Shown one piece after another: positions 22,750 through 31,285 of a stretch of 37,720 nt of DNA. Below the pieces are notes generated by a model that worked only from the letters and a program-made list of their open reading frames with translations, had not been told where the DNA came from and ran no database searches. This DNA comes from Dehalococcoidia bacterium (lineage in GTDB: Bacteria; Chloroflexota; Dehalococcoidia; UBA2979): assembly GCA_028279505.1 (NCBI GenBank), contig JANQNP010000099.1, forward strand, positions 1-37,720, written 5' to 3'. The position numbers were made by a program, and so were the translations under genes. Position 1 is the first letter of the stretch. Each line of letters begins with the position of its first letter.

Positions 22750-24366
22750 CTACGCCTCGAGCGACGCGCTGTGGAACCGCGGGACCGACTGGGTGTAGGT
22801 GATTCCGTTCAGCCCCGGCACCGAGGCGTTGAGATCTTCCTGATAGCCCCAGACCACGAGGCCGTCGTTGTCGAACGCGTACTGCTGGGCCTGTTGCACG
22901 AATCCGAGACGTTCGTCGCGGTCGACGGCGGTCTGCGCGCTCGCCAGCAGTCCGTCGTACTCCTCGCCGGCGAGCCCCGTGATGTTGAATCCCGAGTTGG
23001 AGCCAGTGAACGACGTGAGGTGAACGTCGGCCGGGCGGTTGATGAACCAGGCCGTTTGCAGCGGCGTGGAGAAGAGGCGACCGAAGTCGGCGTAGTACTG
23101 ATCGGCTGGCAGCTCATCCAGCGTCAGCGTGACGCCGGCCTCCGCCAGCTGCTGCACGAGCAGCTCCGAGGCAGCAACCGCGCCCGCGGTGACCTCGCCG
23201 GTCAGCATCGTGAGCTCGGTGATCCCGGCGGACGCGAAGAGCGCCGCCGCCTCCTCGACGTTGCGCTCCGTCTGCGGGATCCCGTCGGCGTAACCCGGCA
23301 GCCCCTTGCCCACGAGATCGTTCCCGATCTCGCCGAACCCAAGCAGCACCGTGTTCACGAAGGCCTGCCGGTCGACGGCCAACTTCAATGCCCGGACGGC
23401 ATCCGGGTTGTCGAAGGGCGGAACCAAGGTGTTCGCGGCGAACCCTAGCGCCCGGGAGTTCGGGGCGCCCCCGCGGTTGATGACGATGTCCTCGTTGCCC
23501 TCTTCCGCTTTCGCGGCGGCAGGCGTGATCTCCCACGCGAACTCGGCTTCGCCACCCTTGAGAGCGTTCAGGCGTGCAGTTGGATCGTTGATCACAACAA
23601 TCTCGAGCTCGTCGAGCAGCGCCGGCGTGTCCCAGTAGTCGTCGTTGCGGACCATGCGGGTGCTGCTGCCGGCCTCGAAGGCGTCGAGCTTGAAGGGCCC
23701 AGTGCCGATGGCGCCTTCGCCACCGAGTGAGCCGTCGGGAACCACGATCGACCAGATCGCCAGCTCCGCGTCCAGGAAATCGCCACGCGGCGTGGTGAGT
23801 GGGACGACGACGGTGCGATCGTCCGGCGTGGCGATGTTGGCGACGTCCATGACGCTGAAGCCGCCCGCCAGCGTCGGGGCCTGCTCAGGATCGGCGACGG
23901 TGCGCAGCGTGTACGCGACGTCCGCCGAGGTGAGCGGCGTGCCGTCGTGGAAGATCGCCTCCTTGAGGACGATCGTCCACTCGGAGCCGTCCTCGTTCGG
24001 CTCGATGGACTCGGCGACGCCGAGCCGCACCTCTGAGCCGGCGAGCCAGGCGAGGCTGTCGTAGACGTGGTAGAAGCCCCCGAAGCCGGCGCTGCCGGAG
24101 TTGTTGAAGGGGTTGAAGACCTCGGTCGCGCTGCCACCCGCGGCGATGCGGACGCGGCCACCGCTCGCGGCCGGAGGCGCCTCGGTTGCCGCGGCCGTCG
24201 AGGTCGCGGTCGGGCCCGCACCACCGCCGCCGTTCTCGCTCGTGGCGGTCGGCGTCGGATCGTCATCGTCGTTGCAGCCGATGAGCACCGGCGCCACGGC
24301 GAGAGCCAGCATCGACCCGCCGGTCAGTTTCAAGAGTCGTCGGCGGCTCCATCGTTCGTTCGTCAT
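22750..24366 (-). CDS. Solute-binding lipoprotein (SBP_bac_5 family), Tat type
   Basis: The protein has 538 residues. The N-terminus has a twin-arginine motif (SRRRLLKLTG), a hydrophobic core and a lipobox ending in LIGC with Cys31 as the lipidated residue. A Thr/Pro/Ala linker (PTPTATSENGG) follows. The mature part has family-5 features: EPNEDGSEWTIVLKEAIFHD, GTPLTSADVAYTLRTVADPE and a closing LVVWGYQEDLNASVPGLNGI. These proteins bind oligopeptides, nickel or metal-chelates. It overlaps the start region of the downstream operon neighbour IrtB-like gene on its upstream side (ATGA). Its ligand is probably the same molecule the rest of the cluster handles. Confidence 0.92.
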   Translation of the reverse strand: MTNERWSRRRLLKLTGGSMLALAVAPVLIGCNDDDDPTPTATSENGGGGAGPTATSTAAATEAPPAASGGRVRIAAGGSATEVFNPFNNSGSAGFGGFYHVYDSLAWLAGSEVRLGVAESIEPNEDGSEWTIVLKEAIFHDGTPLTSADVAYTLRTVADPEQAPTLAGGFSVMDVANIATPDDRTVVVPLTTPRGDFLDAELAIWSIVVPDGSLGGEGAIGTGPFKLDAFEAGSSTRMVRNDDYWDTPALLDELEIVVINDPTARLNALKGGEAEFAWEITPAAAKAEEGNEDIVINRGGAPNSRALGFAANTLVPPFDNPDAVRALKLAVDRQAFVNTVLLGFGEIGNDLVGKGLPGYADGIPQTERNVEEAAALFASAGITELTMLTGEVTAGAVAASELLVQQLAEAGVTLTLDELPADQYYADFGRLFSTPLQTAWFINRPADVHLTSFTGSNSGFNITGLAGEEYDGLLASAQTAVDRDERLGFVQQAQQYAFDNDGLVVWGYQEDLNASVPGLNGITYTQSVPRFHSASLEA

Positions 24367-26198
24367 TCAGTTCCCTCTTCCGCGGAGCCGGCCGTCGACC
24401 CTGCAACCGCTGGCGCGGCCCCGATGCGCCAGCTCGAGGCGCGCTCGCGGTCCAGCCAGAGCCGCTGGTAGCGACCGCCCTCCTGATCGATCAATTCGTC
24501 GTGTGTCCCGGCCTGCGCGATCACACCCTCCTCAATGACGAGGATCTGGTCGGCCGAGCGAATGGTCGGGAGCCGGTGCGCGACAACGAGCACGGTCTTG
24601 TCGCGGACCAGCGCCTGGAGCGCGACGCGCACGGCCCGCTCGTTGAGCGCGTCCAGCGACGAGGTGGGCTCGTCGAGCAGGACGATCGGCGCGTCCTTGA
24701 GCATCGCGCGGGCGATCGAGAGTCGCTGACGCTCGCCACCCGAGAGCGTGGCGCCACCCTCACCTACCAGCGTCTCGTAGCCGAGCGGCAGCGCCTCGAT
24801 GAAGTCGTGCGCCTGCGCCGCGCGAGCCGCCGCTTCGATCTCGGCGTCGGTCGCGTCGGGCCGGCCGAAGGCAATGTTCTCGCGCACGCTCGCGCGGAAG
24901 AGATAGACGTCCTGGAAGACGAAGGTGATGTGCTCGAAGAGCTGCTCCGAGGTGAGCTCGCGGATGTCGACCCCACCGATCTTGACCGCGCCCTCATTCG
25001 GGTCCCAGAAGCGAGCGACGAGGTTGAGGATCGTGCTCTTGCCGGCTCCCGACGGCCCGACGATCGCGGTGGTCTCCCCGGCACGTGCGGTGAACGAGAC
25101 GTCGTGCAACACCGTGGCCGAGTCGTAGGCGAATGTGACGTGCTCGAGCTCGACCGCGTGCCCCTGCGGCTCAACGGTCGGGGTCTCCGAGGTGGCCTGC
25201 TCCTCGAGATCCATGACTCGCCCGATCCGCTCGAGAGCGGCGTCGCCGAGCCGCAGCAGCTCGATGTGAGGCGCCAGGGCGACGATCGGGCCGTACACGC
25301 GCAACACGAGCACGAGGAAGATCAGCGCCGTGCCGGCATCGATCGCGCCGCCGAACCATCGGTAGGTGATGACCCCCACGGCGAGCGGGGTGCCCAGCTG
25401 GATCACGCCGATCGTCAACACCGCGACGGGCAGCAGGCGGATCGTCAGCCGAGTGTTGATGTGACGGATCGAGGCGACCGCGCGACCGAACTGGCTCAGT
25501 CGATCGGTGGTGCGGTTGAACGCCCTCGAAACCGCGATCCCCTGGACGTACTCCAGCATGCGCCCGCTGGAGTCAGCGAGCCGATCGCCTCGGATCAGCG
25601 CCAACTCCTTGAACTCGCGGTTGGTCCAGTAGAAGAGCGGCACGCCAACGATGAGACTGATCGTGATCGCGGCCGCGAGCGGGGGATCGATGAAGAGCAT
25701 CGCGATCACGACCACCAGCGGGAGGCCGACCGCGCCGAACAGGGCCGGCAAGCCGTTGGAGATGTAGGAAGACGCAGTCTCGAAGTCGGTCGAGAACGCG
25801 GTGGTGACGTCGCCGGTGGTCTGCGAACGGATGGTTCCGAGCGGCAGCCGCTGCACGTGTTCGAGCAGAGCGATCCGCGCCTTGCCGACGGCGTAGTAGG
25901 TGTTGGTCCAGGTGAGGTAGTTGCTGACGTACCAGGTGACGTACTGCGCCGCGATCGCGATCAGAGTCGCGATCGTGACCAGCCAGACCTCGCTCGTCGT
26001 CAGCGAGTCCTCGCGGAGTTGGTCAACCACCCAGACGAGGAGCGCGACGGGAATGCCGCCGAACATCGCCTGGAGGAACCGCAGCGCGATGCCGACCTTC
26101 AGTCGCCCGGCGTAGTCCCCCAGGACTCGCCAGGCGGTGGGAACGGCTCCCTCATAGAACGGACCACTCGGCGTCGGAGACAGGGCTTGCTCGGCCAT
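24363..26198 (-). CDS. ABC half-transporter, IrtB/YbtQ-like
   Basis: The protein has 611 residues, with a six-helix membrane domain (about 25-320) and a nucleotide-binding domain (about 350-590). The latter shows Walker A GPSGAGKST, signature LSGGERQR, Walker B IVLLDEPTSSLD and H-loop VAHRL. The architecture and operon pairing with a second half-transporter match the siderophore importers IrtAB and YbtPQ, which have exporter fold but import. Its start overlaps the upstream gene's stop (TGATG), indicating a heterodimer made in equal amounts. Export of a product remains an alternative. Confidence 0.9.
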   Translation of the reverse strand: MAEQALSPTPSGPFYEGAVPTAWRVLGDYAGRLKVGIALRFLQAMFGGIPVALLVWVVDQLREDSLTTSEVWLVTIATLIAIAAQYVTWYVSNYLTWTNTYYAVGKARIALLEHVQRLPLGTIRSQTTGDVTTAFSTDFETASSYISNGLPALFGAVGLPLVVVIAMLFIDPPLAAAITISLIVGVPLFYWTNREFKELALIRGDRLADSSGRMLEYVQGIAVSRAFNRTTDRLSQFGRAVASIRHINTRLTIRLLPVAVLTIGVIQLGTPLAVGVITYRWFGGAIDAGTALIFLVLVLRVYGPIVALAPHIELLRLGDAALERIGRVMDLEEQATSETPTVEPQGHAVELEHVTFAYDSATVLHDVSFTARAGETTAIVGPSGAGKSTILNLVARFWDPNEGAVKIGGVDIRELTSEQLFEHITFVFQDVYLFRASVRENIAFGRPDATDAEIEAAARAAQAHDFIEALPLGYETLVGEGGATLSGGERQRLSIARAMLKDAPIVLLDEPTSSLDALNERAVRVALQALVRDKTVLVVAHRLPTIRSADQILVIEEGVIAQAGTHDELIDQEGGRYQRLWLDRERASSWRIGAAPAVAGSTAGSAEEGTE

Positions 26199-28075
26199 CA
26201 GGCCTCCTCCCCAGCGCCGGCGACCGCCGCGTTCGACGCGCCGCCGGCGACGGCGATCTCGGATGCGTCGGAGAACGCTTCCCAGAGCTCGGCGTAGGTC
26301 CCGTTCTCGGCGAGCAGCTCGTCGTGGCGCCCCCGCTCCGCGATGCGGCCGTCGACGAGGACCAGCGTCTGGTCGGCACCGGCGACGGTGGAGAGGCGGT
26401 GCGCGATGACGATCAGCGTGCGGCCAGCCACGAGGCTGTTCAGCGCCTCCTGCAGCGCGACCTCGTTCTCCGGGTCCGCGTAGGCCGTGGCCTCGTCGAG
26501 CAGCACGATCGGCGCGTTCTTGAGGACGGCACGAGCGACCGCCAGTCGCTGACGTTCACCGCCCGAGAGCCGGGCGCCGCCTTCCCCGAGCGAGGTCTCA
26601 TAGCCCTCAGGCAGCGCCGCGATGAAGTCGTGGGCACGAGCGGCCTTCGCCGCTTCAATCAGCTGTTCGTCCGTCGCGTCTGGGTTTGCGATGCGCAGGT
26701 TGGCGGCAACGGTGTCGTTGAACAGGAAGGTCTCCTGGAAGACGAACGCCACGTGCTCCATGAGCTGCGTGGCCGGCATCTCCCGGACGTCGACCCCACC
26801 GACGAGGACGGCGCCGTCATCCACCTCCCAGAACCGCGCGATCAGTCGCGCGAGCGTCGACTTACCGGAGCCGGAGGGCCCGACGATTGCGGTCACCGTC
26901 CCCGGCTCGGCCGTGAACGACACGTCAAACAGGACCTGGCGCTTCGAGCCGTCTTCCGCCTCGTACGAGAAGTCCACATCGCGAACCTCGACGCGGGGGC
27001 CCGACAGCTCGGCGCGGACGGTCGGCTCGTCGAGCACCTCGGCAGCCTCGAGCTCCCGGACGAGGCGCGCGCCGAGCGCCAGGTAGGAGAGCTGGGTCAT
27101 CGTCTGGGCGAGGGTCAGGATCGGCAGGGTGAAGCCAAGCCCGACGATGAAGAAGAAGAGCAGCTCCGAGGTACCGAGTTCGTCGGTGCTCCAGAGCCAC
27201 AGACCGGTGGGAACGATCACGAGCACGGGCGAGGTGAGGACGACGAAGAACGCGGTGTAGAGCGGAACGAACTCGCGCGCCCACTGAGCCTGGAACTCGG
27301 CGGCATCGTCGATCGCCGCTCGCGTCTCACCGAACACGCGGCGGGTGCCGTTGAACGTTCGCACGACAGGCATGGCGCGCACGAACTCGACGACGGAGCC
27401 GTTCATCCGCGCGAGCGAGCGGGTGTACGCGCCCATCTTGCGGCTCCCTCGGCGGGACCCGATCGACATCAGCACGAACGCGACGATCACCACGCCGATC
27501 CCGGCGAGTCCCATCCGGAGGTCGACGACCAACAGCCACACCACGAGGAAGAGAGATGTGGTCAGCGCCGCGGTGATGTCCGGGATCGCGTGCCCGAGGA
27601 AGATCTCCAGGCGTTCAACGTCGTCGCTCATCGTCCGTTGGACTTCGCCGGAGCGCCGGTTCGAAAGGAAGCCCAGCGGCACCCGGCCGAGGCGCTCCCC
27701 GATCCGCAGCCTCAACTGTTCGAGCGCCGCAAACGCGCCCATGTGCGAGACCCAGAGCGAGGCTGCCTGCAGGAAGTACTGAAGGACGATGAATACGGCC
27801 GCGAGCGCTGCGTAGCCGTACATGGCGTTCCGGCTCGCCTCACCGGCGACGAGGTCGTCGACCGCGCGGTAGACCAGCCAGAACGGTCCGAGCAGCGCCA
27901 ACGAGGACAGCGATGCGAGCAAAGCCGCGATCGCGAATCGCCAGGCCCCGTGGCGCGCGAACGGCGCCAGGATCGAGAGGCCGGTCCAGAGCGTGATGTC
28001 CTCGGAGTCGGCGCGACGTGAGTCCTCGCGCGACGAAGCCCTCGGAGGTTCGACCTCCGCGACGTCAGCCACCAT
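26198..28075 (-). CDS. ABC half-transporter, IrtA/YbtP-like
   Basis: The protein has 625 residues from the ATG at 28075, preferred over a GTG six bases upstream because GGGGAG lies at better spacing. A membrane domain (about 40-330) is followed by a nucleotide-binding domain with Walker A GPSGSGKST, signature LSGGERQR, Walker B IVLLDEATAYADPENE and H-loop IAHRLST. The YADPENE end of Walker B is common in IrtA-type siderophore transporters. Unlike mycobacterial IrtA it has no FAD-binding SIP domain at the N-terminus. It is the first gene of the cluster, so the operon promoter should lie just upstream. Confidence 0.9.
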   Translation of the reverse strand: MVADVAEVEPPRASSREDSRRADSEDITLWTGLSILAPFARHGAWRFAIAALLASLSSLALLGPFWLVYRAVDDLVAGEASRNAMYGYAALAAVFIVLQYFLQAASLWVSHMGAFAALEQLRLRIGERLGRVPLGFLSNRRSGEVQRTMSDDVERLEIFLGHAIPDITAALTTSLFLVVWLLVVDLRMGLAGIGVVIVAFVLMSIGSRRGSRKMGAYTRSLARMNGSVVEFVRAMPVVRTFNGTRRVFGETRAAIDDAAEFQAQWAREFVPLYTAFFVVLTSPVLVIVPTGLWLWSTDELGTSELLFFFIVGLGFTLPILTLAQTMTQLSYLALGARLVRELEAAEVLDEPTVRAELSGPRVEVRDVDFSYEAEDGSKRQVLFDVSFTAEPGTVTAIVGPSGSGKSTLARLIARFWEVDDGAVLVGGVDVREMPATQLMEHVAFVFQETFLFNDTVAANLRIANPDATDEQLIEAAKAARAHDFIAALPEGYETSLGEGGARLSGGERQRLAVARAVLKNAPIVLLDEATAYADPENEVALQEALNSLVAGRTLIVIAHRLSTVAGADQTLVLVDGRIAERGRHDELLAENGTYAELWEAFSDASEIAVAGGASNAAVAGAGEEA

Positions 28076-28184
28076 GCCCACACGCTCCCCGCCGCACCCT
28101 GGCCAGCGAACGGATCGTCCGCCGCCGCCGCCGAGCCAGTGCCTCTGCCGAGACGCTGGCCCGTTATCAGGTATTACTCAAATC

Positions 28185-28203
28185 AGTCGTTCGGTTAAAC
28201 TAA
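28185..28203 (-). promoter_or_regulatory. Possible IdeR/DtxR-like operator
   Basis: Read on the operon strand, TTAGTTTAACCGAACGACT matches the DtxR/IdeR consensus TTAGGTTAGCCTAACCTAA at 12 of 19 positions and keeps a GTT-N6-AAC dyad. It lies about 110 bp before the first transporter start. It is the most AT-rich patch nearby and could include the promoter. The match is imperfect, so this is a suggestion only. Confidence 0.35.
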
Positions 28204-28728
28204 TCTCTGAAGCCTGTGTCAACTACATCACCGTACATGGCTGTATTCCGGGTCAAGCGACCGAGCGACCACCCGACTCACATCGACCCGGGTTCGGCGG
28301 AGTGGTGCCCTCCGAGCCAGGCCACACTCACGGCCCAGAAGAAGACGAATCGAAACGGCGGAGCATTGCGCCGCCCGCTCAATTGATACTTCCTCTCTTT
28401 CGAGACTCAGTATCAATAACGCCTGACGGCGCGCGACGCAAGCAGCGGCGACGCGGCCGATTCCGCTCGAAGGCGCCAGCGACGACACCTCTCCCGCCGA
28501 CGTGCTGCTAGCGAGGGCTGTGAGTTGGGAACTGTCGGGTACTCGGACAGGAATGCCAGCGAGCCACGCGCCCCTCGTCGGTCGGAGTTGCCCGTCCGAC
28601 TTGCTCAACGGCCGACCAGGCAGAGCACACCGACTACGGAGTTCGGGGTCGAAGCTCCTGGTCAGTTAGCGCTCACGGCACCCGTTTCGGTCGCGCCTCA
28701 CCCCGCCATCGCCCCGATAGCCCCTCGT
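28204..28728. other. Intergenic region, no gene recognised
   Basis: This stretch of about 525 bp lies between the transporter operon control region and the end of the CDP-alcohol phosphotransferase gene. Open frames exist on both strands, but their translations are low-complexity and without ribosome binding sites or recognisable domains. No RNA gene was recognised. Confidence 0.6.
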
Positions 28729-29403
28729 TCAGTCGTCCCACCCCTCGAGGATTGCGCGCCCCACCCGCACCCGCTCGATCAAGCGCACCGACGAGAGCGC
28801 CGCGATCCCCCAGAGCGCGAGCCGCGGCCGGCGCAGCAGACCGAGCACCGTGATGGCAAGCAACCGACCGTCGCGGTTCCCGAGCGGCATCAACGCCCGC
28901 TGCCAGCCCGACGCCGCTTCGGCGCGCTGGGTACTCGCCGCCGCGACGGCTTCGGCCGACAGCCGCTCCTTCGCCACGCTCGCAGTGACGACCCCGTTCG
29001 CTGCGACAAGCGCCGCCGCCCAGTCGACCCGACGACCGCCGGCACCAGCGGCGAGCCCACCGAGGATCGCGACGTCCGCCGTGCGATCGAGCGCGAGGTC
29101 GAGCAGCGCGCCGCTCGGACCGGCCGTCCCCTTGGCACGAGCCACCTCGCCGTCCACCCCGTCCAGTACCGAGCCGGCGTGCACCGCGAGCGCGCCAAGC
29201 CGTGGCAGCCGGACCGCAAACGCGGCAGCGCCGAGCAGCGTGGTAGCGAAGGCGATCCCCGACCACTGGTTGGCGCTGATCGGATGCGCCTCGACGCGAG
29301 CGGTGATCAGCCGCGAGATCGGTCGGTTGAGGTAGCGCGAGATCGGCCCGTCCAGCCCCGACACGCCCTTGTCATCCGACCCGGCAAGCGGATCACCCGT
29401 CAT
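28729..29403 (-). CDS. CDP-alcohol phosphotransferase (probable DIPP synthase)
   Basis: This 224-residue membrane protein has the complete family motif D-x2-DG-x2-AR-x8-G-x3-D-x3-D, seen as DGVDGEVAR, eight residues, then GALLDLALD. Family enzymes transfer a phospho-alcohol from a CDP carrier. Its start (ATG 29403) overlaps the stop of a CTP:inositol-1-phosphate cytidylyltransferase gene (ATGA). That pairing is known for di-myo-inositol-phosphate-phosphate synthase, sometimes as one fused protein, in Archaeoglobus and Rubrobacter. The likely reaction is CDP-inositol plus inositol-1-phosphate. A phosphatidylinositol-type lipid product is the main alternative. Confidence 0.87.
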   Translation of the reverse strand: MTGDPLAGSDDKGVSGLDGPISRYLNRPISRLITARVEAHPISANQWSGIAFATTLLGAAAFAVRLPRLGALAVHAGSVLDGVDGEVARAKGTAGPSGALLDLALDRTADVAILGGLAAGAGGRRVDWAAALVAANGVVTASVAKERLSAEAVAAASTQRAEAASGWQRALMPLGNRDGRLLAITVLGLLRRPRLALWGIAALSSVRLIERVRVGRAILEGWDD

Positions 29404-30278
29404 AGCGGAGCCACCTCGGCCTGACCGGCCTGATCGACGATCGCCTCGTGCATCGAACGCGCCAGCGAGCGGCGAGCGAACGCGAGGTCCTCGGGCGTGT
29501 CGACGTCGCACCAGAACGACCCGTCGCCGGCGACGGCGCGCATCAGGCCGGCGTCAGCCAGGCGCTGCACGGCCGCGCTCAGCTCGCACGCTCCGGCGGC
29601 CTCGGTGCTTCGGAGCGCGCCAAAGACCCGTTGGTCGAACGCGAACACACCGGTGTCGATGGCATCGAACTGGTCGAGCTCCTTACCGGTCGCCACGATC
29701 CGCGTTCCGTCGAGCCGCACCTTCGTCGCCTCGGCGAGGTCATGGACACTCGCCAGATCCCGATCGACCACCAGGAGTCCCGCAACGTCCTCGATGGGCT
29801 CGCGGCTGAGCTGGCGCAGGAATGACGGTGGCGTGAGGTGGTCAGCCATGAGCACGATGCAGCGCTCGGCGACCGCGGTCTCGGCGGCGAGAAGCGAGGA
29901 ACCGTTGCCACGCATCCACTGATCGCTGCGGACGATCTCCAGCTCGATCCCGCGCCCCGCGGCAAGCGAGCGGACGTGCGCCTCGACCCGGGCGGCCTGA
30001 TAGCCGGTCACCACGGCGACCCGCCTGACCCCCGCGACTTGGGCGGCGTCGATGGCGCGGCAGAGCAGTGAAGCGCCCAGTACGCGTGTGAGCGGCTTGG
30101 GGATCCCGATCCGCCCAGCGCCGATCCGCGTCCCCGCCCCTGCGGCAAGGATCACCGCGGTAGTGCACCGTGCACTGGTCTCATCGCCGCGTGGCTCGTC
30201 CGTCGCCTCGCCATCGATCAGCCGGCCGCCCGCGCCCAACCCACCGGCCACCGCGCGCGTCCCTCGCCGCTCGGACAT
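29400..30278 (-). CDS. CTP:inositol-1-phosphate cytidylyltransferase-like nucleotidyltransferase
   Basis: The protein has 292 residues. After a ~38-residue poorly conserved N-terminus comes the nucleotidyltransferase signature LAAGAGTRIG (44-53) with KPL at 61-63. Then WMRGNGSSLL (121-130) and VLMADHLTP (142-150) follow. The NG-S and M-DH motifs are those of inositol-1-phosphate cytidylyltransferases, where the Asp binds metal. The product CDP-inositol would feed the phosphotransferase encoded four bases downstream in an overlapping reading frame. A strong ribosome binding site (GGAGGAG) supports ATG 30278. Inositol-1-phosphate synthase is not in the window. The pathway makes a compatible solute in thermophiles. 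Confidence 0.85.
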   Translation of the reverse strand: MSERRGTRAVAGGLGAGGRLIDGEATDEPRGDETSARCTTAVILAAGAGTRIGAGRIGIPKPLTRVLGASLLCRAIDAAQVAGVRRVAVVTGYQAARVEAHVRSLAAGRGIELEIVRSDQWMRGNGSSLLAAETAVAERCIVLMADHLTPPSFLRQLSREPIEDVAGLLVVDRDLASVHDLAEATKVRLDGTRIVATGKELDQFDAIDTGVFAFDQRVFGALRSTEAAGACELSAAVQRLADAGLMRAVAGDGSFWCDVDTPEDLAFARRSLARSMHEAIVDQAGQAEVAPL

Positions 30279-30445
30279 CGTCGTCTCCTCCTGAGACTGG
30301 CCGAAGACTATCCCGTCGCCGGGTGGCGTCGCGAGTCGTCGGGGGCGACCACGGCCAACCGCGCCCGCCCTCGAGACTGCGGCTCCCGCGGTATCTTGCT
30401 GTCGGTAACATCACTGGCGGCAGACGAGCGTGAGTCCGAGGTGAG

Positions 30446-31126
30446 ATGAACAATCCGCAGTTGCTCGGCCAGAAGTCGTCGCCTACTCGACCGCTACTGA
30501 TCCGGCTCGCGCAGCGGCTCCTCCCGGCACCCTTCCGAAGCTGGCTCCGGGCGCGGCGCGAGCGCGACAGACGAGCCGTCACCCCGCCCGGCGTTCATCC
30601 CGACTCCAGGCTGGGGCGAGCGACCTCGATCGGCTTCGGGACACGCATCAACGGCCCTGCGTTCATCCAGAGCGAGCCCGGAGTCCCGGTCTCCATCGGT
30701 CGCTATTGCGCCATCGCCCATAACCTCAGGATCCGAACCCACAACCACGACACTCGATACGCAAACGTTCAGGTCGCCCTGCAGCAACGCCACGGATTCC
30801 CCCAGTTGCGGATTGGCCACCCGGTGGTCATTGGCAACGCGGTCTGGATCGGTGACAACGTGTCGATCTTGCCCGGCGTCACGATCGGGGACGGCGCGGT
30901 GATCGGTGCCGGCGCAGTGGTGACCCGTGATGTCCCGGCGTTTACGGTGGCCGCCGGCGTCCCCGCACGACCGCTTCGCCCCCGTTTCGACGAGTCGGTG
31001 TCGGATGCGCTCATCGAGGTCAGCTGGTGGAACTGGTCCACCGAGCGGATCGATCGCAACCGTGCCCTGTTCTCGACTGACCTGACCAGCTACGCCGGCG
31101 ACGTGCGAGAGCTCGTCGTCCCGTAG
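30446..31126 (+). CDS. Hexapeptide-repeat acetyltransferase (XAT/CatB-like)
   Basis: The protein has 226 residues. A left-handed beta-helix is visible from hexapeptide repeats at about 58-175 (VVIGNAVWIGDNVSILPGVT, IGDGAVIGAGAVVTRDVPAF). A catalytic histidine region THNHD lies at 98-102 on the extended loop. The ending WWNWSTERIDRNRALF is characteristic of the xenobiotic/streptogramin and type-B chloramphenicol acetyltransferases. It probably transfers an acetyl group to a hydroxyl on a sugar, antibiotic or cell-envelope molecule. Resistance is not implied. The gene diverges from the inositol cytidylyltransferase gene, with 167 bp between. Confidence 0.86.
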   Translation: MNNPQLLGQKSSPTRPLLIRLAQRLLPAPFRSWLRARRERDRRAVTPPGVHPDSRLGRATSIGFGTRINGPAFIQSEPGVPVSIGRYCAIAHNLRIRTHNHDTRYANVQVALQQRHGFPQLRIGHPVVIGNAVWIGDNVSILPGVTIGDGAVIGAGAVVTRDVPAFTVAAGVPARPLRPRFDESVSDALIEVSWWNWSTERIDRNRALFSTDLTSYAGDVRELVVP

Positions 31127-31247
31127 CGACGCGCCGCCTCGATCCGATTCGGTCGAACACGCATCGAGGGCATCCGAGACCGTCCAAGGTCCACGAAACG
31201 CGCGACCTCCCGAAGGCTAGGCCGGTCGCGTCCAACTGACGACCTGC

Positions 31248-31261
31248 TAGTCTGACCAGAC
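31248..31261. promoter_or_regulatory. Dyad upstream of MFS gene, GntR/FadR-like operator
   Basis: The sequence TAGTCTGACCAGAC contains the dyad GTCTG-AC-CAGAC (31250-31261) and, at 31248-31258, TAGTCTGACCA, which fits the FadR-subfamily pattern TNGTNNNACNA. It ends 24 bp before the start codon of the MFS gene, where a repressor could block transcription. No GntR-type regulator gene is in the window. Confidence 0.35.
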
Positions 31262-31285
31262 CTTTCCGTCTACGTCAGGGTTCAT

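Noticed and set aside
24501..28021. Two very long rightward open frames opposite the IrtB/IrtA-like genes (24501-26297 and 26324-28021)
   Set aside because: They are Arg/Asp/Glu-rich reverse-strand shadows typical of high-GC DNA. The leftward frames contain full ABC transporter motifs.
28228..28608. Possible 126-codon leftward gene in the intergenic region
   Set aside because: It has no ribosome binding site, low-complexity content and no recognisable fold.
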